Part shown: positions 1 to 8,554 of the stretch, piece after piece
Position numbering within the stretch: the stretch's first letter is position 1
Layout: the number at the start of each line of letters is the position of its first letter
Assembly: GCA_963799455.1 (NCBI GenBank)
Contig: CAWCXF010000007.1
Location: forward strand, 1,612,001-1,676,000
Direction of reading: 5' to 3'
Length of the DNA stretch: 64,000 nucleotides
Source of the DNA: CAWCXF01 sp963799455
Lineage (GTDB): Bacteria > Pseudomonadota > Alphaproteobacteria > Rhodobacterales > Rhodobacteraceae
Translations under genes and position numbers: made by a program
Notes under the pieces: generated by a model
Databases searched by the model: none
What the model was told of the DNA's origin: nothing
The model's input: the letters and a program-made list of their open reading frames with translations, nothing else

Positions 1-214
1 GCGGCGCCCGGGCGCGGCCGGCCCGCCGGCGTCGTGCCCCTCGCGCCGCGTCGAGCACGGCGGCATCCGACGGGACGACCCGCTCGCGCCGCGACGCTGC
101 GCCCGCCTTCCCGGCCGGCTGAACCGGGTCCGTGGGCCGTGCGTCGAGCTGACGCGCCACCGCGGCCGGGCCTTGCCGCTGGACCGTCGGCTCTCCCGCC
201 CCTATCTGCTCGAC

Positions 215-1663
215 ATGCTCGGATCCCTCGACGCCCTCCTGCTCGCGCGCATCCAGTTCGCCTTCACGGTGTCCTTCCACTTCCTGTTCCCGGCCTTCAC
301 CATCGGTCTGGCGAGCTACCTCGCCGTCCTGAACGCGCTGTGGCTGTGGACGAAGGAGCACCGCTACCTGGATCTCTTCCGCTACTGGGTGAAGATCTTC
401 GCGCTCGCCTTCGCCATGGGCGTCGTGTCGGGCATCGTCATGAGCTACCAGTTCGGCACCAACTGGTCGGTGTTCTCGGACCGCGCGGGGCCGGTGATCG
501 GCGCGCCGATGGCCTACGAGGTGCTCTCGGCGTTCTTCCTCGAGGCGGGCTTCCTCGGAATCATGCTCTTCGGGCGCGACAAGGTGGGGCCGAAGCTGCA
601 CATGGCCGCCTGCGCGATGGTGGCCTTCGGCACCTTCTTCTCGGCCTTCTGGATCCTCAGCGTCAACTCGTGGATGCACACCCCCGCGGGCTTCTCGATC
701 GACGCCGAGACGGGCCAGTTCATGCCCGAGGACTTCTGGCAGATCGTCTTCAACCCCTCCTTCCCCTACCGCCTCGCCCACACCGTCACCGCGGCCTACC
801 TCACCACCGCCTTCGTCGTCGGCGGCGTCGGCGCCTGGCACCTGCTGCGCCGCCGGCGTCGGGGCGAGGAGGCGAGCCTGGCCACGCGCACGATGTTCTC
901 GATGGCGATGTGGATGGCGGCGCTGGTGGCGCCGGTGCAGATCTTCCTGGGCGACCTGCAGGGGCTCAACACGCTCGAGTACCAGCCCCAGAAGGTGATG
1001 GCGATGGAGGGGCACTACGAGAGCCACCCCGACGGCGCGCCGCTCTACCTCTTCGGCATCCCGAACGACGAGACGCAGACGCTCGACTACGCCATCGGCA
1101 TCCCGAAGCTCTCCTCGCTGATCCTCAAGCGCTCGCTCGACGCCCCGCTCGCTGGCCTCGACACCATCCCCGACGAGGACCAGCCGCCCGTGGCGATCGT
1201 GTTCTGGTCCTTCCGCGTCATGGTGGGCCTGGGCTTCGCGATGCTCGGGATCGGCCTGTGGTCGCTCTGGGCGCGCTGGAGGGGCCGGCTCTTCGAGGCG
1301 CCCTGGCTCCACCGCGCCGCCGTCGTCATGGCGCCCTCGGGGCTGGTCGCGGTGCTCGCGGGGTGGATCACCACCGAGGTCGGCCGCCAGCCCTACACCG
1401 TCTATGGGATGCTCAGGACGGCCGACAGCGCCTCGCCGCTCGCCGCGCCCGCCGTGGCCACCTCCCTGGTGGCCTTCGTCGTCGTCTACTTCGCCGTGTT
1501 CGGCGCCGGCACCTGGTACATCCTGCGCCTGATGAGCCGTCCGCCGGTGTTCGACGAGCCGCGCCTCGGGGACGCGGTCGAGGGCCCGATCCGCACCGCG
1601 GGCATCACGCCCGCGCCCGAGGAGGCGCGGCGCAGGCCGTCGGCGCCCGAGCCGGCGGAGTAG
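215..1663 (+). CDS. cydA: Cytochrome bd-type quinol oxidase subunit I (CioA/CydA-like)
   Basis: Inner-membrane subunit of a heme-containing quinol:O2 oxidoreductase. The 482-residue protein begins MLGSLDALLLARIQFAF, and His22 in SFHFLF matches the N-terminal heme b595 ligand of the family. His189 (RLAHTVTAAY) and Met336 (SFRVMVGLG) sit where the b558 ligands are expected, and Glu102/Glu110 match the conserved acidic pair near the oxygen site. The quinol loop (about residues 250-330) is short, and the motif GWITTEVGRQPYTVYG followed by LRTAD is typical of the cyanide-insensitive CioA branch. ATG 215 was preferred to an in-frame TTG at 173 because CydA proteins start at this point; no good Shine-Dalgarno is visible. 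cydB follows after 4 bases. The upstream 214 bases hold nothing recognised. Confidence 0.95.
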   Translation: MLGSLDALLLARIQFAFTVSFHFLFPAFTIGLASYLAVLNALWLWTKEHRYLDLFRYWVKIFALAFAMGVVSGIVMSYQFGTNWSVFSDRAGPVIGAPMAYEVLSAFFLEAGFLGIMLFGRDKVGPKLHMAACAMVAFGTFFSAFWILSVNSWMHTPAGFSIDAETGQFMPEDFWQIVFNPSFPYRLAHTVTAAYLTTAFVVGGVGAWHLLRRRRRGEEASLATRTMFSMAMWMAALVAPVQIFLGDLQGLNTLEYQPQKVMAMEGHYESHPDGAPLYLFGIPNDETQTLDYAIGIPKLSSLILKRSLDAPLAGLDTIPDEDQPPVAIVFWSFRVMVGLGFAMLGIGLWSLWARWRGRLFEAPWLHRAAVVMAPSGLVAVLAGWITTEVGRQPYTVYGMLRTADSASPLAAPAVATSLVAFVVVYFAVFGAGTWYILRLMSRPPVFDEPRLGDAVEGPIRTAGITPAPEEARRRPSAPEPAE

Positions 1664-1667
1664 CGCG

Positions 1668-2699
1668 GTGCCGCTCGCCGAGGGCGTCTCCTTCGACCTC
1701 ACGCTGGTGTGGGCGTTCCTGATCGCCTTCGCGGTCTTCGTCTACGTCGTGCTCGACGGCTTCGACCTCGGGCTCGGGATGCTCTTCGCCGTCGAGCCCC
1801 GGCGCGGCGACCGCGACGTGATGATGAACTCGGTGGCCCCCGTGTGGGACGGCAACGAGACCTGGCTGATCCTGGGGGGCGGCGGCCTCTTCGCGGCCTT
1901 CCCGCTGGCCTACGCGCTGATCCTGCCCGCGCTCTACGCGCCGCTCATCGCCATGCTGCTGGCGCTGATCTTCCGCGGCGTGGCCTTCGAGTTCCGCTGG
2001 CGCACCGAGCGCTGGCGCGGGGTGTGGGATCTCGCCTTCATCGGCGGCTCCGCCATGGCCGCCTTCGCCCAGGGCGTCACGCTCGGCGCGCTGGTCCAGG
2101 GCATCGAGGTGGACGAGGCCGCGCGCGCCTATGCGGGCGGCTGGTACGACTGGCTCACGCCGTTCTCGATCACGGTCGGCGTCGCGGTGATGGCGGGCTA
2201 CGCGCTCCTCGGCGCGACCTGGCTGGTGATGAAGACCTCCGGCGAGCTTCAGGAGCGGATGCGCCGGCGCGCCTGGGTGTTCGGGCTCGCTACGCTGGCC
2301 TTCATCGGCGTGGTCAGCCTCTGGACCCCGTTCCTCCAGGACGGCTACTACAACCGCTGGTTCTCGGGCTGGCGCATCGCGCTGGCGGTCGGCGTGGGCG
2401 CGGCCGTCCTCGGCCTCGCCCTCATGATGTTCCGCTCGCTCACCGTGCACAACCACGAGTACCGCCCGTTCCTCCAGGCGCTGGCGCTCTTCGGCATGTG
2501 CTTCGTGGGCCTGGGCGTGTCGATGTTCCCCTACATCGTGCCCACGCAGGTGACGCTGTGGGAGGCGGCGGCGCCCTACGAGAGCCAGCTCTTCATGCTG
2601 GTCGGCGCGGGCGTGCTGATCCCGGCGATCCTGGCCTACACCGCCTACGCCTACTGGGTGTTCCGCGGCAAGATCGACCCCGAGGCGGGGTATCATTGA
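1668..2699 (+). CDS. cydB: Cytochrome bd-type quinol oxidase subunit II
   Basis: Second membrane subunit of the bd oxidase, 343 residues, GTG start 4 bases after the cydA stop. The N-terminus carries the typical VLDGFDLGLGML segment, followed by SVAPVWDGNETWLI and several hydrophobic helices, as in CydB/CioB. It binds no heme itself but forms the heterodimer with subunit I. The stop codon overlaps the TTG start of the DUF2474 gene, so the three genes form one transcription and translation unit. Confidence 0.95.
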   Translation: MPLAEGVSFDLTLVWAFLIAFAVFVYVVLDGFDLGLGMLFAVEPRRGDRDVMMNSVAPVWDGNETWLILGGGGLFAAFPLAYALILPALYAPLIAMLLALIFRGVAFEFRWRTERWRGVWDLAFIGGSAMAAFAQGVTLGALVQGIEVDEAARAYAGGWYDWLTPFSITVGVAVMAGYALLGATWLVMKTSGELQERMRRRAWVFGLATLAFIGVVSLWTPFLQDGYYNRWFSGWRIALAVGVGAAVLGLALMMFRSLTVHNHEYRPFLQALALFGMCFVGLGVSMFPYIVPTQVTLWEAAAPYESQLFMLVGAGVLIPAILAYTAYAYWVFRGKIDPEAGYH

Positions 2700-2833
2700 C
2701 GCGCGCGGGGCAGGGCCGCTCGCCCGAGCCGGGCCTGGCGCGCCGGCTGGGGTGGTTTGTGGGGCTCTGGGTCGCGAGCGTCGCGGCGCTCGGCCTGGTG
2801 GCCTACGGCATCCGTTCGTGGCTGGGCCTGTGA
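2696..2833 (+). CDS. DUF2474-type small membrane protein of the bd oxidase
   Basis: A 45-residue protein too short for most gene callers. TTG 2696 overlaps the cydB stop (ATTGA). After a polar lead it has ARRLGWFVGLWVASVAAL, one transmembrane helix, and ends YGIRSWLGL. This is the pattern of the DUF2474 proteins that follow cioAB, which are thought to play a CydX-like role in stabilising the complex. The function is inferred from position and family, not shown by the sequence. Confidence 0.8.
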   Translation: MTRAGQGRSPEPGLARRLGWFVGLWVASVAALGLVAYGIRSWLGL

Positions 2834-2882
2834 GGTGCCGCCGGGCAGAGTGACCGCACGTCCGCCGCGAGGAGCCCGCCCG

Positions 2883-4016
2883 ATGACCCGCGCCGAAGGC
2901 CCTCCGGTCCACGTCGAGTTCCTCAACCGCTTCGACATCGAGGCCTGCGCGATCACGCACGACGAGATCGTCGCTGCCGTGGAGACGGGCCTGCGGATGC
3001 AGGGCGAGGGCGCCACCGCGATCGAGCCGCGCGTGCATCTGGAGCCGCGCGCCGGCGTCGAGGGGCACTTCAACGTCCTGCGCGGCTGGATCGGCGGCGA
3101 GGTCGGCCGCGCCGGCGTCAAGGTGGTGGGCGACTTCGTGGACAACTGGCGCGAGGGCCGCCCGTCCGAATACGGGCTGCTGGCGCTCTTCGACCCGCGC
3201 ACGGGCGCGCCCGTGGCGCTCCTGGACGCCACCGGCATCACCGAGATGCGCACCGGCGCCGTCACCGCCATCGGCGCCAGGCACCTCGCGCGCCCCGGCT
3301 CCAGGATCCTGGGCCATGTCGGCGCGCGCGGCACCGCCTACTGGAGCGTGCGCCTGCTCGACCGGCTCTTCGGCTTCGACGAGATCCGCGTCCACTCGCG
3401 CCGCCCCGAGAGCCGCGACGCCTTCGCCGAGCGGCTGGCGCGCGACCTCGGCAAGCCGGTGGTGGCCACGCCCGACTGGCGCTCCTGCGTCGAGGGCGCC
3501 GACATCGTCGTCGAGGCCACGCGGCTCGGCGAGCCCGAGCCGAAGCTCAGGACCGAGTGGATCGCGCCCGGCGCGCTGGTCGTGCCCTACGGCACCATGA
3601 GCGCGGTCGAGCTGAGCCTGACGGACATCATGAGCAAGGTGGTGGTGGACGACTGAAGCCAGTGCAAGGGCGGCAAGCTCGGCTCGCTGCGCGCGCATGT
3701 CGAGGCCGGCCGGCTCACGGAGGCGACGCTGCACGCCGAGCTGGGCGAGATCGTCGCCGGCCTGAAGCCCGGCCGCGAGTCCGACGACGAGACGATCCTG
3801 CTGTGGCACCGCGGCCTGTCGCTGAGCGACGTGGCGCTCGGACATGCGCTCCTGGAGAAGGCCCGCGGCCTGGGCGTCGTCCAGTGGCTGCGCTTCCACC
3901 AGGCCGGCGGGATGGGCGATGAGGACGGCGTCGGGGCGCGCCGCGCCAGGGTCCGCTCGCCGAGAGCGGCGCGACGCGCGGGCCCCTCGATCGCGCGACA
4001 ATGGCCGCGACGGTGA
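2883..4016 (+). pseudogene. Ornithine cyclodeaminase/mu-crystallin family protein, split by an in-frame TGA
   Basis: ATG 2883 has a good GAGGAG site upstream. The first 257 residues show the NAD-binding fold of the ornithine cyclodeaminase/mu-crystallin family (ITEMRTGAVTAIGARHLA, then ILGHVGARGTAYW). TGA at 3654-3656 follows VVVDD. The same frame continues with SQCKGGKLGSLRAHVEAG and then GLKPGRESDDETILLWHRGL, which is the family's own C-terminal part, until TGA 4014-4016. Relatives known to me have Trp after VVDD, so TGG to TGA is the simplest change. It may be a real nonsense mutation or a base-call error. Some members near 377 residues are annotated as tyramine oxidase subunit B; the true substrate is unknown. 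The overlap with the ammonia-lyase gene suggests a shared aromatic or histidine amino acid role. Confidence 0.8.
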
Positions 4017-5674
4017 TCGGCGCCCCGCTGACGGCGGCCTCGCTGATGGACGCGGCCGACGCGCGCGGCCGCTTCGCGCTCGACCCGGCCGCCCGCGCGC
4101 GCATCGCGGCGGCCCGCGCCGCCGTGGACGCCCGCGCCGCCTCGCCCGAGCCGGTCTACGGCCTCAACACCGGGCTCGGCGCCAATCTCGGCCACCGCGT
4201 GGCGCCCGGCGCGATGGCGGCGTTCCAGGTCCAGATCCTGCGGGGGCGGGCCGCCGGGGTCGGGCCTCCCTTGCCCGAGCGCATCTGCCGCGCGGCGCTC
4301 CTGGCGCGCGTCGCCGGCGCGGCCCGGGGCGCCTGTGCGCTGTCGCCGGCCACGGTCGATGCGATGCTGGCGATGCTGGAGCGCGGCCTGGCGCCGGCGA
4401 TCCCCCGGCACGGCTCGATCGGCGCGGGCGACCTCCTGCTCGGCGCCCATGTGGGGCTCGCGCTGATCGGCGAGGGCGAGGTCTGGGCCGGCGGCCGCCC
4501 GCGCCCCGCATCCGAGGCGCTGGCCGAGGCCGGGCTCGCGCCGGCGACGCTCGGCCCCGGCGAGGCCCTGGCGCTCGCCAGCCATTCGGCCGTCACGGTG
4601 GCGCTGTCGGCCTGCGCGACGACGCGCGCGCAGGGCCTCCTGACGCTCGCCATGGGCGTCGCGGCGCTCTCGGCGGAGGGCCACGCGATCAACCCGGCCA
4701 TCCTCGATCCGAGGATCCCCCCGCTCCGCCCCGCGGCGGGACAGGAGCGGGCGGCGGACTGGCTGCGCGCCGCGCTGAGCGGCTCCTCGCTCCTGCGCGA
4801 GCCGCCGCGCTCGCTCCAGGACGCGCTGTCGTTCCGAACGATGGCGCCCGCCCTCGGCGCCGCCCGGGCGGCGCTCGACCGCCTGACCGCGGCGGTCGAG
4901 ATCGAGCTGAACGGGGCCGCCGACAGCCCGGCGGTGATCGCGGCCGATCCGCCGGTCCTGCTCTCGGCCCCGAATTTCGACACCACCGACGTCGCGCTCG
5001 CGCTCGACGCGGCGGCGATCGCGCTGGCCCGGCTCGCGGGCGCCTCGGCGCAGCGGATCGTCAAGCTCATGGCGCCCCACCTCTCGGGCCTGCCGCGCCA
5101 CCTCTCGCCGGTGGGCGGGGCGTCCGCGGGCATGGTGCCGCTCCAGAAGACGGCGGCCGCTCTGCTGGCCGAGGTGCAGCGCCACGCCGCACCGACCCCC
5201 ACGGCGATGGCCGTGAGCGAGATGGTCGAGGACGTGGCCCCGATGACGCCGCTCGCCGCGCGCAAGCTCGACGAGCAGTGCGAGGCTTGGCGCCTGCTGA
5301 TCGGCGTCGAGGCGCTGGTGGCCGCTCAGGCGGTGGACCTGCGCGCGCCGGCCTCGCTCGGGGTCGTCGCGGAAAGGCTCCACGCGCCGATCCGGGCGGC
5401 GCATGCGCCCGGCCTGCGCGCGAAGCGCATCGCCGCCGTCGGCACCGGCGCCGCCGGGATGAGGGCGGCCATGCCAGAGGTTCGCGTGGCGCCCCTCAAG
5501 GTGACGCCGGGCTCGGCGCGCCCGAAGCCTTCCTCCGCGAAGGCGGCCACGCCCGCCGGCATGGCGCCGAGCGCGGCCGCCTCGGCGGGCGAGGCGAAGC
5601 CGGCGCGGATCGAGCCGATCATGCCGGCCGGCAGGTCCGCCGCGACCGGCGCCTGCGCGCGCCCCGGAGCCTGA
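4001..5674 (+). CDS. Histidine/aromatic amino acid ammonia-lyase homologue with altered MIO motif and run-on C-terminus
   Basis: Member of the HAL/PAL lyase family, recognised by YGLNTGLGANLGHRV, SLQDALSFRT, ELNGAADSPA and the late MTPLAARKLDEQCEAWRLL segment. The cofactor motif, normally GSxGASGDLAPLAH, reads GSIGAGDLLLGAH here: the middle Ser of the Ala-Ser-Gly triad that cyclises to MIO is missing, so classical lyase activity is doubtful. Sequence like the family stops near residue 470 (about 5413). The remaining ~87 residues read antisense through a TRAP-transporter relic, so the native C-terminus is lost. It overlaps the preceding cyclodeaminase-like gene by 16 bases. It may be a decaying gene or belong to a non-MIO side branch. 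Confidence 0.7.
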   Translation: MAATVIGAPLTAASLMDAADARGRFALDPAARARIAAARAAVDARAASPEPVYGLNTGLGANLGHRVAPGAMAAFQVQILRGRAAGVGPPLPERICRAALLARVAGAARGACALSPATVDAMLAMLERGLAPAIPRHGSIGAGDLLLGAHVGLALIGEGEVWAGGRPRPASEALAEAGLAPATLGPGEALALASHSAVTVALSACATTRAQGLLTLAMGVAALSAEGHAINPAILDPRIPPLRPAAGQERAADWLRAALSGSSLLREPPRSLQDALSFRTMAPALGAARAALDRLTAAVEIELNGAADSPAVIAADPPVLLSAPNFDTTDVALALDAAAIALARLAGASAQRIVKLMAPHLSGLPRHLSPVGGASAGMVPLQKTAAALLAEVQRHAAPTPTAMAVSEMVEDVAPMTPLAARKLDEQCEAWRLLIGVEALVAAQAVDLRAPASLGVVAERLHAPIRAAHAPGLRAKRIAAVGTGAAGMRAAMPEVRVAPLKVTPGSARPKPSSAKAATPAGMAPSAAASAGEAKPARIEPIMPAGRSAATGACARPGA

Positions 5675-5990
5675 CGCGTCCTCGCAGGAGGTGGCGAGGA
5701 AGGGCTGGCTGTCGAGGCCGTGGACCGGTCCTCGTTCGACGGCCGGCCCGTCGGGAGCTGGCCGATCGGCCCTTCGCCCGAGCGCACGGCGTTCTCGACC
5801 CGCTCGTGCGGGTGGGGCGATCCGGCCGAGTGGACGGTGACGGCGAGCGCGCCGCCCGTCGCCTCGCGCAGGTCGTCGGCGAACCGCATGAGGTTCCGGG
5901 TTTGGAAGGTGGCGTCGCCGAGGCGCCTGCGGCGAGCGCGAGGGCGACGGCCAGGGTCTCCGCGGTGGCCTTCCTGAGGATCATGAGGAT
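5410..5990 (-). pseudogene. TRAP transporter relic: DctP start fused to a DctM fragment
   Basis: Read from 5990 downwards, a signal peptide (MILRKATAETLAVALALAAG) is followed, after a frameshift, by MRFADDLREATGGALAV and VENAVRSGEGPIGQL, as in DctP solute-binding proteins. Further frame changes follow (LDSQPFLATS appears in another frame). From about 5630 the protein abruptly becomes FASPAEAAALGAMPAGVAAF and then RGATRTSGMAALI, which resembles the end of the large TRAP permease DctM. A deletion therefore joined the two ends of a dctPQM operon, and frameshifts disabled it. The relic runs antisense into the end of the ammonia-lyase gene. Confidence 0.6.
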
Positions 5991-6142
5991 GCCCCGCCGA
6001 GGGGGGAGGACGCGCCAGCGAGCGTCCCCCATCGGCATCCGGCGGCGCAGGGGCGGCGCTTGCGCGCCTCCTGCCCCCTGGCGGCGGCGCGCGTCGGGGC
6101 CGGAAGGCGGAGGGCCGAGGCCGCGAGGGGACACGAGCCCCT

Positions 6143-6238
6143 CCCGAGCCCCTAGCGACGGCACCACCCGAGCCCCTAGCGACGGAGCCACCCGAGCCCC
6201 TAGCGGCGGCGCCGCCCGAGCCCCTAGCGGCGGCGCCG
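6143..6238. repeat. Four tandem 24-bp repeats at the SDR gene end
   Basis: Four copies of a 24-bp unit beginning CCCGAGCCCCTAGCG (6143, 6167, 6191, 6215). On the minus strand each unit carries the last codons and the TAG stop of the SDR gene, so the array looks like repeated duplication of the gene's own 3' end. Only the copy next to the coding region is used as the stop. Confidence 0.85.
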
Positions 6239-7243
6239 CCCGAGCGCGGCCGCGAGCGCGAGCCCCGCGGCCGCGCTCGCGGCCAGCGTGACCGCGGGGT
6301 GCATCTGCGCCGCGAGCAGGAGGCTCGTGCGGCGCGCCCGCGGGCCCGGCATCGCCGATCGCTCGCTGCCGGCGCGCGCGGGGGCGTCGAGGTTGTCGCG
6401 CATCCCGGGCCTGGGGGAGGCGCCCGAGGTCTGGAGCCAGCGCCCCGTGGCCTCCATGATCATGTCCGTGACGGTCGGAATGAGCTGGCCCATCTTGGCC
6501 ACCACCCAGCCCCCGGCGCCCACGTCGAGGTCGCGCACGTCGTGCTCGCAGGCGTGCTCGATCGCGCGCGCCACCAGGTCGGGGTCGTAGGCGGGCGGCG
6601 GGTTCCGCGTGCCCTCGGAGCCCATGACGCTGCGCGCGTGCTCCATGTAGGGCGTGTCCACCGAGCCCGGCTTGATCAGCGTCACCGAGACCGGCGCGCC
6701 GTCCGCCGCGAGCTCCATCCGCAGCGCGTCGGTGATGCCCTTCACCGCGTGCTTCGACGCCGAGTAGGGGCCCTGGTAGATCATCGCGCGGTCCGACAGC
6801 GCCGAGCCCAGGTTGACCAGCTTGCCCGGGCCGGGGCGCGCCGCGAACCGCTCCACGGCCTCCAGCGAGCCCGCGACGACGCCCCAATAGTTGGTCTCGA
6901 AGAGCCTGCGCTGGTCCTCCCAGGGCACCTCGGCGATGGCGCCGTAGATCGCCACCCCGGCGTCGTTGATCCAGGTGTCGATGCGCCCGAACCGCTCGAC
7001 GGCGAGGTCCGCGGCCCGCCGCACCGCCTCCCGGTCGGCGACGTCGGCGGGCGCGCGCAGCGCCTCGGCGCCCCAGCCCTCCAGCTCCTGGACGAGTCGC
7101 CCAAGCGCCGCCTCGTCCCGGGCCACCAGGACGAGGCGCGCGCCGCGGCGGGAGAGCCGGCGGGCGGTCGCCAGCCCGATGCCGCTGGTGGCGCCGGTCA
7201 GCAGGACGACCTGATCGGACAGGGGAGGGAGGGTCACGGACAT
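6224..7243 (-). CDS. Short-chain dehydrogenase/reductase with C-terminal hydrophobic tail
   Basis: A 339-residue SDR. The Rossmann NAD(P) motif TGATSGIG is near residue 15, INDAGVAIYG follows, and the catalytic pair is in YQGPYSASKHAVKG (Tyr-x-x-x-Lys, with the Ser in NLGSALSD). This matches the classical SDR pattern with a longer C-terminus. The last ~30 residues are hydrophobic (HPAVTLAASAAAGLALAAAL) and end in four Arg, suggesting a membrane anchor. ATG 7243 has AGAGG upstream. The gene is divergent from the GT2 gene at 7475, with about 230 bases between. The substrate cannot be told from sequence. Confidence 0.9.
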   Translation of the reverse strand: MSVTLPPLSDQVVLLTGATSGIGLATARRLSRRGARLVLVARDEAALGRLVQELEGWGAEALRAPADVADREAVRRAADLAVERFGRIDTWINDAGVAIYGAIAEVPWEDQRRLFETNYWGVVAGSLEAVERFAARPGPGKLVNLGSALSDRAMIYQGPYSASKHAVKGITDALRMELAADGAPVSVTLIKPGSVDTPYMEHARSVMGSEGTRNPPPAYDPDLVARAIEHACEHDVRDLDVGAGGWVVAKMGQLIPTVTDMIMEATGRWLQTSGASPRPGMRDNLDAPARAGSERSAMPGPRARRTSLLLAAQMHPAVTLAASAAAGLALAAALGRRRR

Positions 7244-7474
7244 CGCAGGGCCTCTCATGCGGGGCGGGGGCGGGGGTCGAAGCGGGACGGCGCGCGACGC
7301 CGAGCTCCTCGTCGTCCGTCGGGGGGCGCCGAGGCATCCGGGCCTCCCAACGCGCCGGGGCGCGGTCGGTTCGCCGCCCATCCGGAGCATGGCCCGCGAC
7401 ATGCAGCCGCTGCTGGCCTTCGGAACCGGCGCGACCGCCGCGGCTTGTCCTGTGCCATGCAAGAGGGAGGGGGC

Positions 7475-8554
7475 GTGACGAGAGCCGGTGCGATGCGGTC
7501 CGTGCCGAGCGCGGAGGCCCCGAGGCGCGCCTGGGCGAGCGCCCCGTGGGAGGCCGCCCGGATCGTCGTGGCGATCCCCGCCCGCGACGAGGAGCGCTAC
7601 CTCGCCCATGCGCTCGACGCGCTCCGCCGCGCCGCAGGCGAGGTGCGCTGCGAGGTCGTCGTGCTGGCCAACGACTGCCGCGACGCCACCGCCGAGGTCG
7701 CTGCGTCCTTCGGCCGTCGCGCGGCGCCCTTCGCGGTCCGGGTGATCGAGCGGAGCCTGCCGCCGGGCCGGGTCGGTGCCGGCCACGCCCGGCGCCTGGC
7801 GATGGACGAGGCCGCGTCGCTCTGCGGCCCCGACGACATCGTGATGACGAGCGACGCCGACGCCATGGTGGCGCCCGCCACGCTGAAGGCGATCGCGGCG
7901 GCGATCGCGGCGGGCGCGGACCTCGTCTGCGGCGGCATCTCGACCACGCTGCCCGCGGCGGTGGCCTGCGCCCCCTCGATCCGGCGGATCGACGACGCCT
8001 CGGCGCCCTACGCCGCGCTGGTGCGCGAGGTGCGCTTCGCCGTCGATCGCCTCCACGGCGCCCAGCCGGAGGGGGCCTGCCCGCACTACGTCGAGTCGGG
8101 CGCCTGCCTCGCGCTCACGCGCGGGCTCTATCGCGCCCTGGGCGGCCTGCCCGACCGACCTTCGAGCGAGGACCGCGCCCTCGTGCGCGCCGCCGAGGGC
8201 GCAGGCGCGCGCATCGCCTACGACGCGGCGGCCCATGCCTGGGTGTCGCCGCGGCTCGACGGGCGGGCGGTGGATGGGATGGCCCACGCGATCCGCTCGC
8301 GGCTGGCCGATCCCGACCCTCAGGCCGATCAGGCGCTCGTCGCCGCGAGCGATCTCGAAGCCTACTGGATCGAGGCCGTGGGCGCGCGGCGCCTCGGACG
8401 CCGGTCGCCGCCGCCGCCCGAGGCCGCCCCGCCCCTGCGGGCGAGCGACCTGGCGCGTGAGCTGCCCCGGCTCCGGGCTCTCGTGACCGAAATCGTCCGC
8501 CCCGCCCCGGCGATCGAGGCGGGGGACGCGGCCGCCGGGCGGCGGGTCGCGTGA
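7475..8554 (+). CDS. Family 2 glycosyltransferase (first gene of the GT2/ACAD/PIG-L/NodS-like set)
   Basis: A 359-residue GT-A type protein. It opens with RIVVAIPARDEERYLAHALD and later has the acidic pair region MTSDADAMVAP, expected for nucleotide-sugar and metal binding. HYVESGACLALTRGLYRALGG and SSEDRALVRAAEGAG fit the acceptor and base region of GT2 proteins. GTG 7475 is chosen because of the strong purine run GAGGGAGGGGG just before it; ATG 7457 and ATG 7493 are in-frame alternatives. The stop overlaps the next start as GTGA, so it is probably translationally coupled to the acyl-CoA-dehydrogenase-like gene. Donor and acceptor are unknown. Confidence 0.85.
   Translation: MTRAGAMRSVPSAEAPRRAWASAPWEAARIVVAIPARDEERYLAHALDALRRAAGEVRCEVVVLANDCRDATAEVAASFGRRAAPFAVRVIERSLPPGRVGAGHARRLAMDEAASLCGPDDIVMTSDADAMVAPATLKAIAAAIAAGADLVCGGISTTLPAAVACAPSIRRIDDASAPYAALVREVRFAVDRLHGAQPEGACPHYVESGACLALTRGLYRALGGLPDRPSSEDRALVRAAEGAGARIAYDAAAHAWVSPRLDGRAVDGMAHAIRSRLADPDPQADQALVAASDLEAYWIEAVGARRLGRRSPPPPEAAPPLRASDLARELPRLRALVTEIVRPAPAIEAGDAAAGRRVA

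Noticed and set aside
34..1722. A long frame (562 codons) overlapping cydA on the same strand
   Set aside because: It is Arg/Pro-rich and shifted against a perfectly conserved CydA; such shadows are common in GC-rich DNA.
3654..3656. Selenocysteine or TGA-as-Trp decoding of the cyclodeaminase-family gene
   Set aside because: The family has Trp rather than Cys/Sec here, no SECIS-like structure stood out, and TGA is an ordinary stop in many overlapping gene pairs of this window.
1605..4001. A 798-codon minus-strand frame antisense to cydB and the cyclodeaminase-like gene
   Set aside because: Composition (Ala/Arg/His/Gln-rich) and lack of motifs show it is an antisense shadow of real genes.
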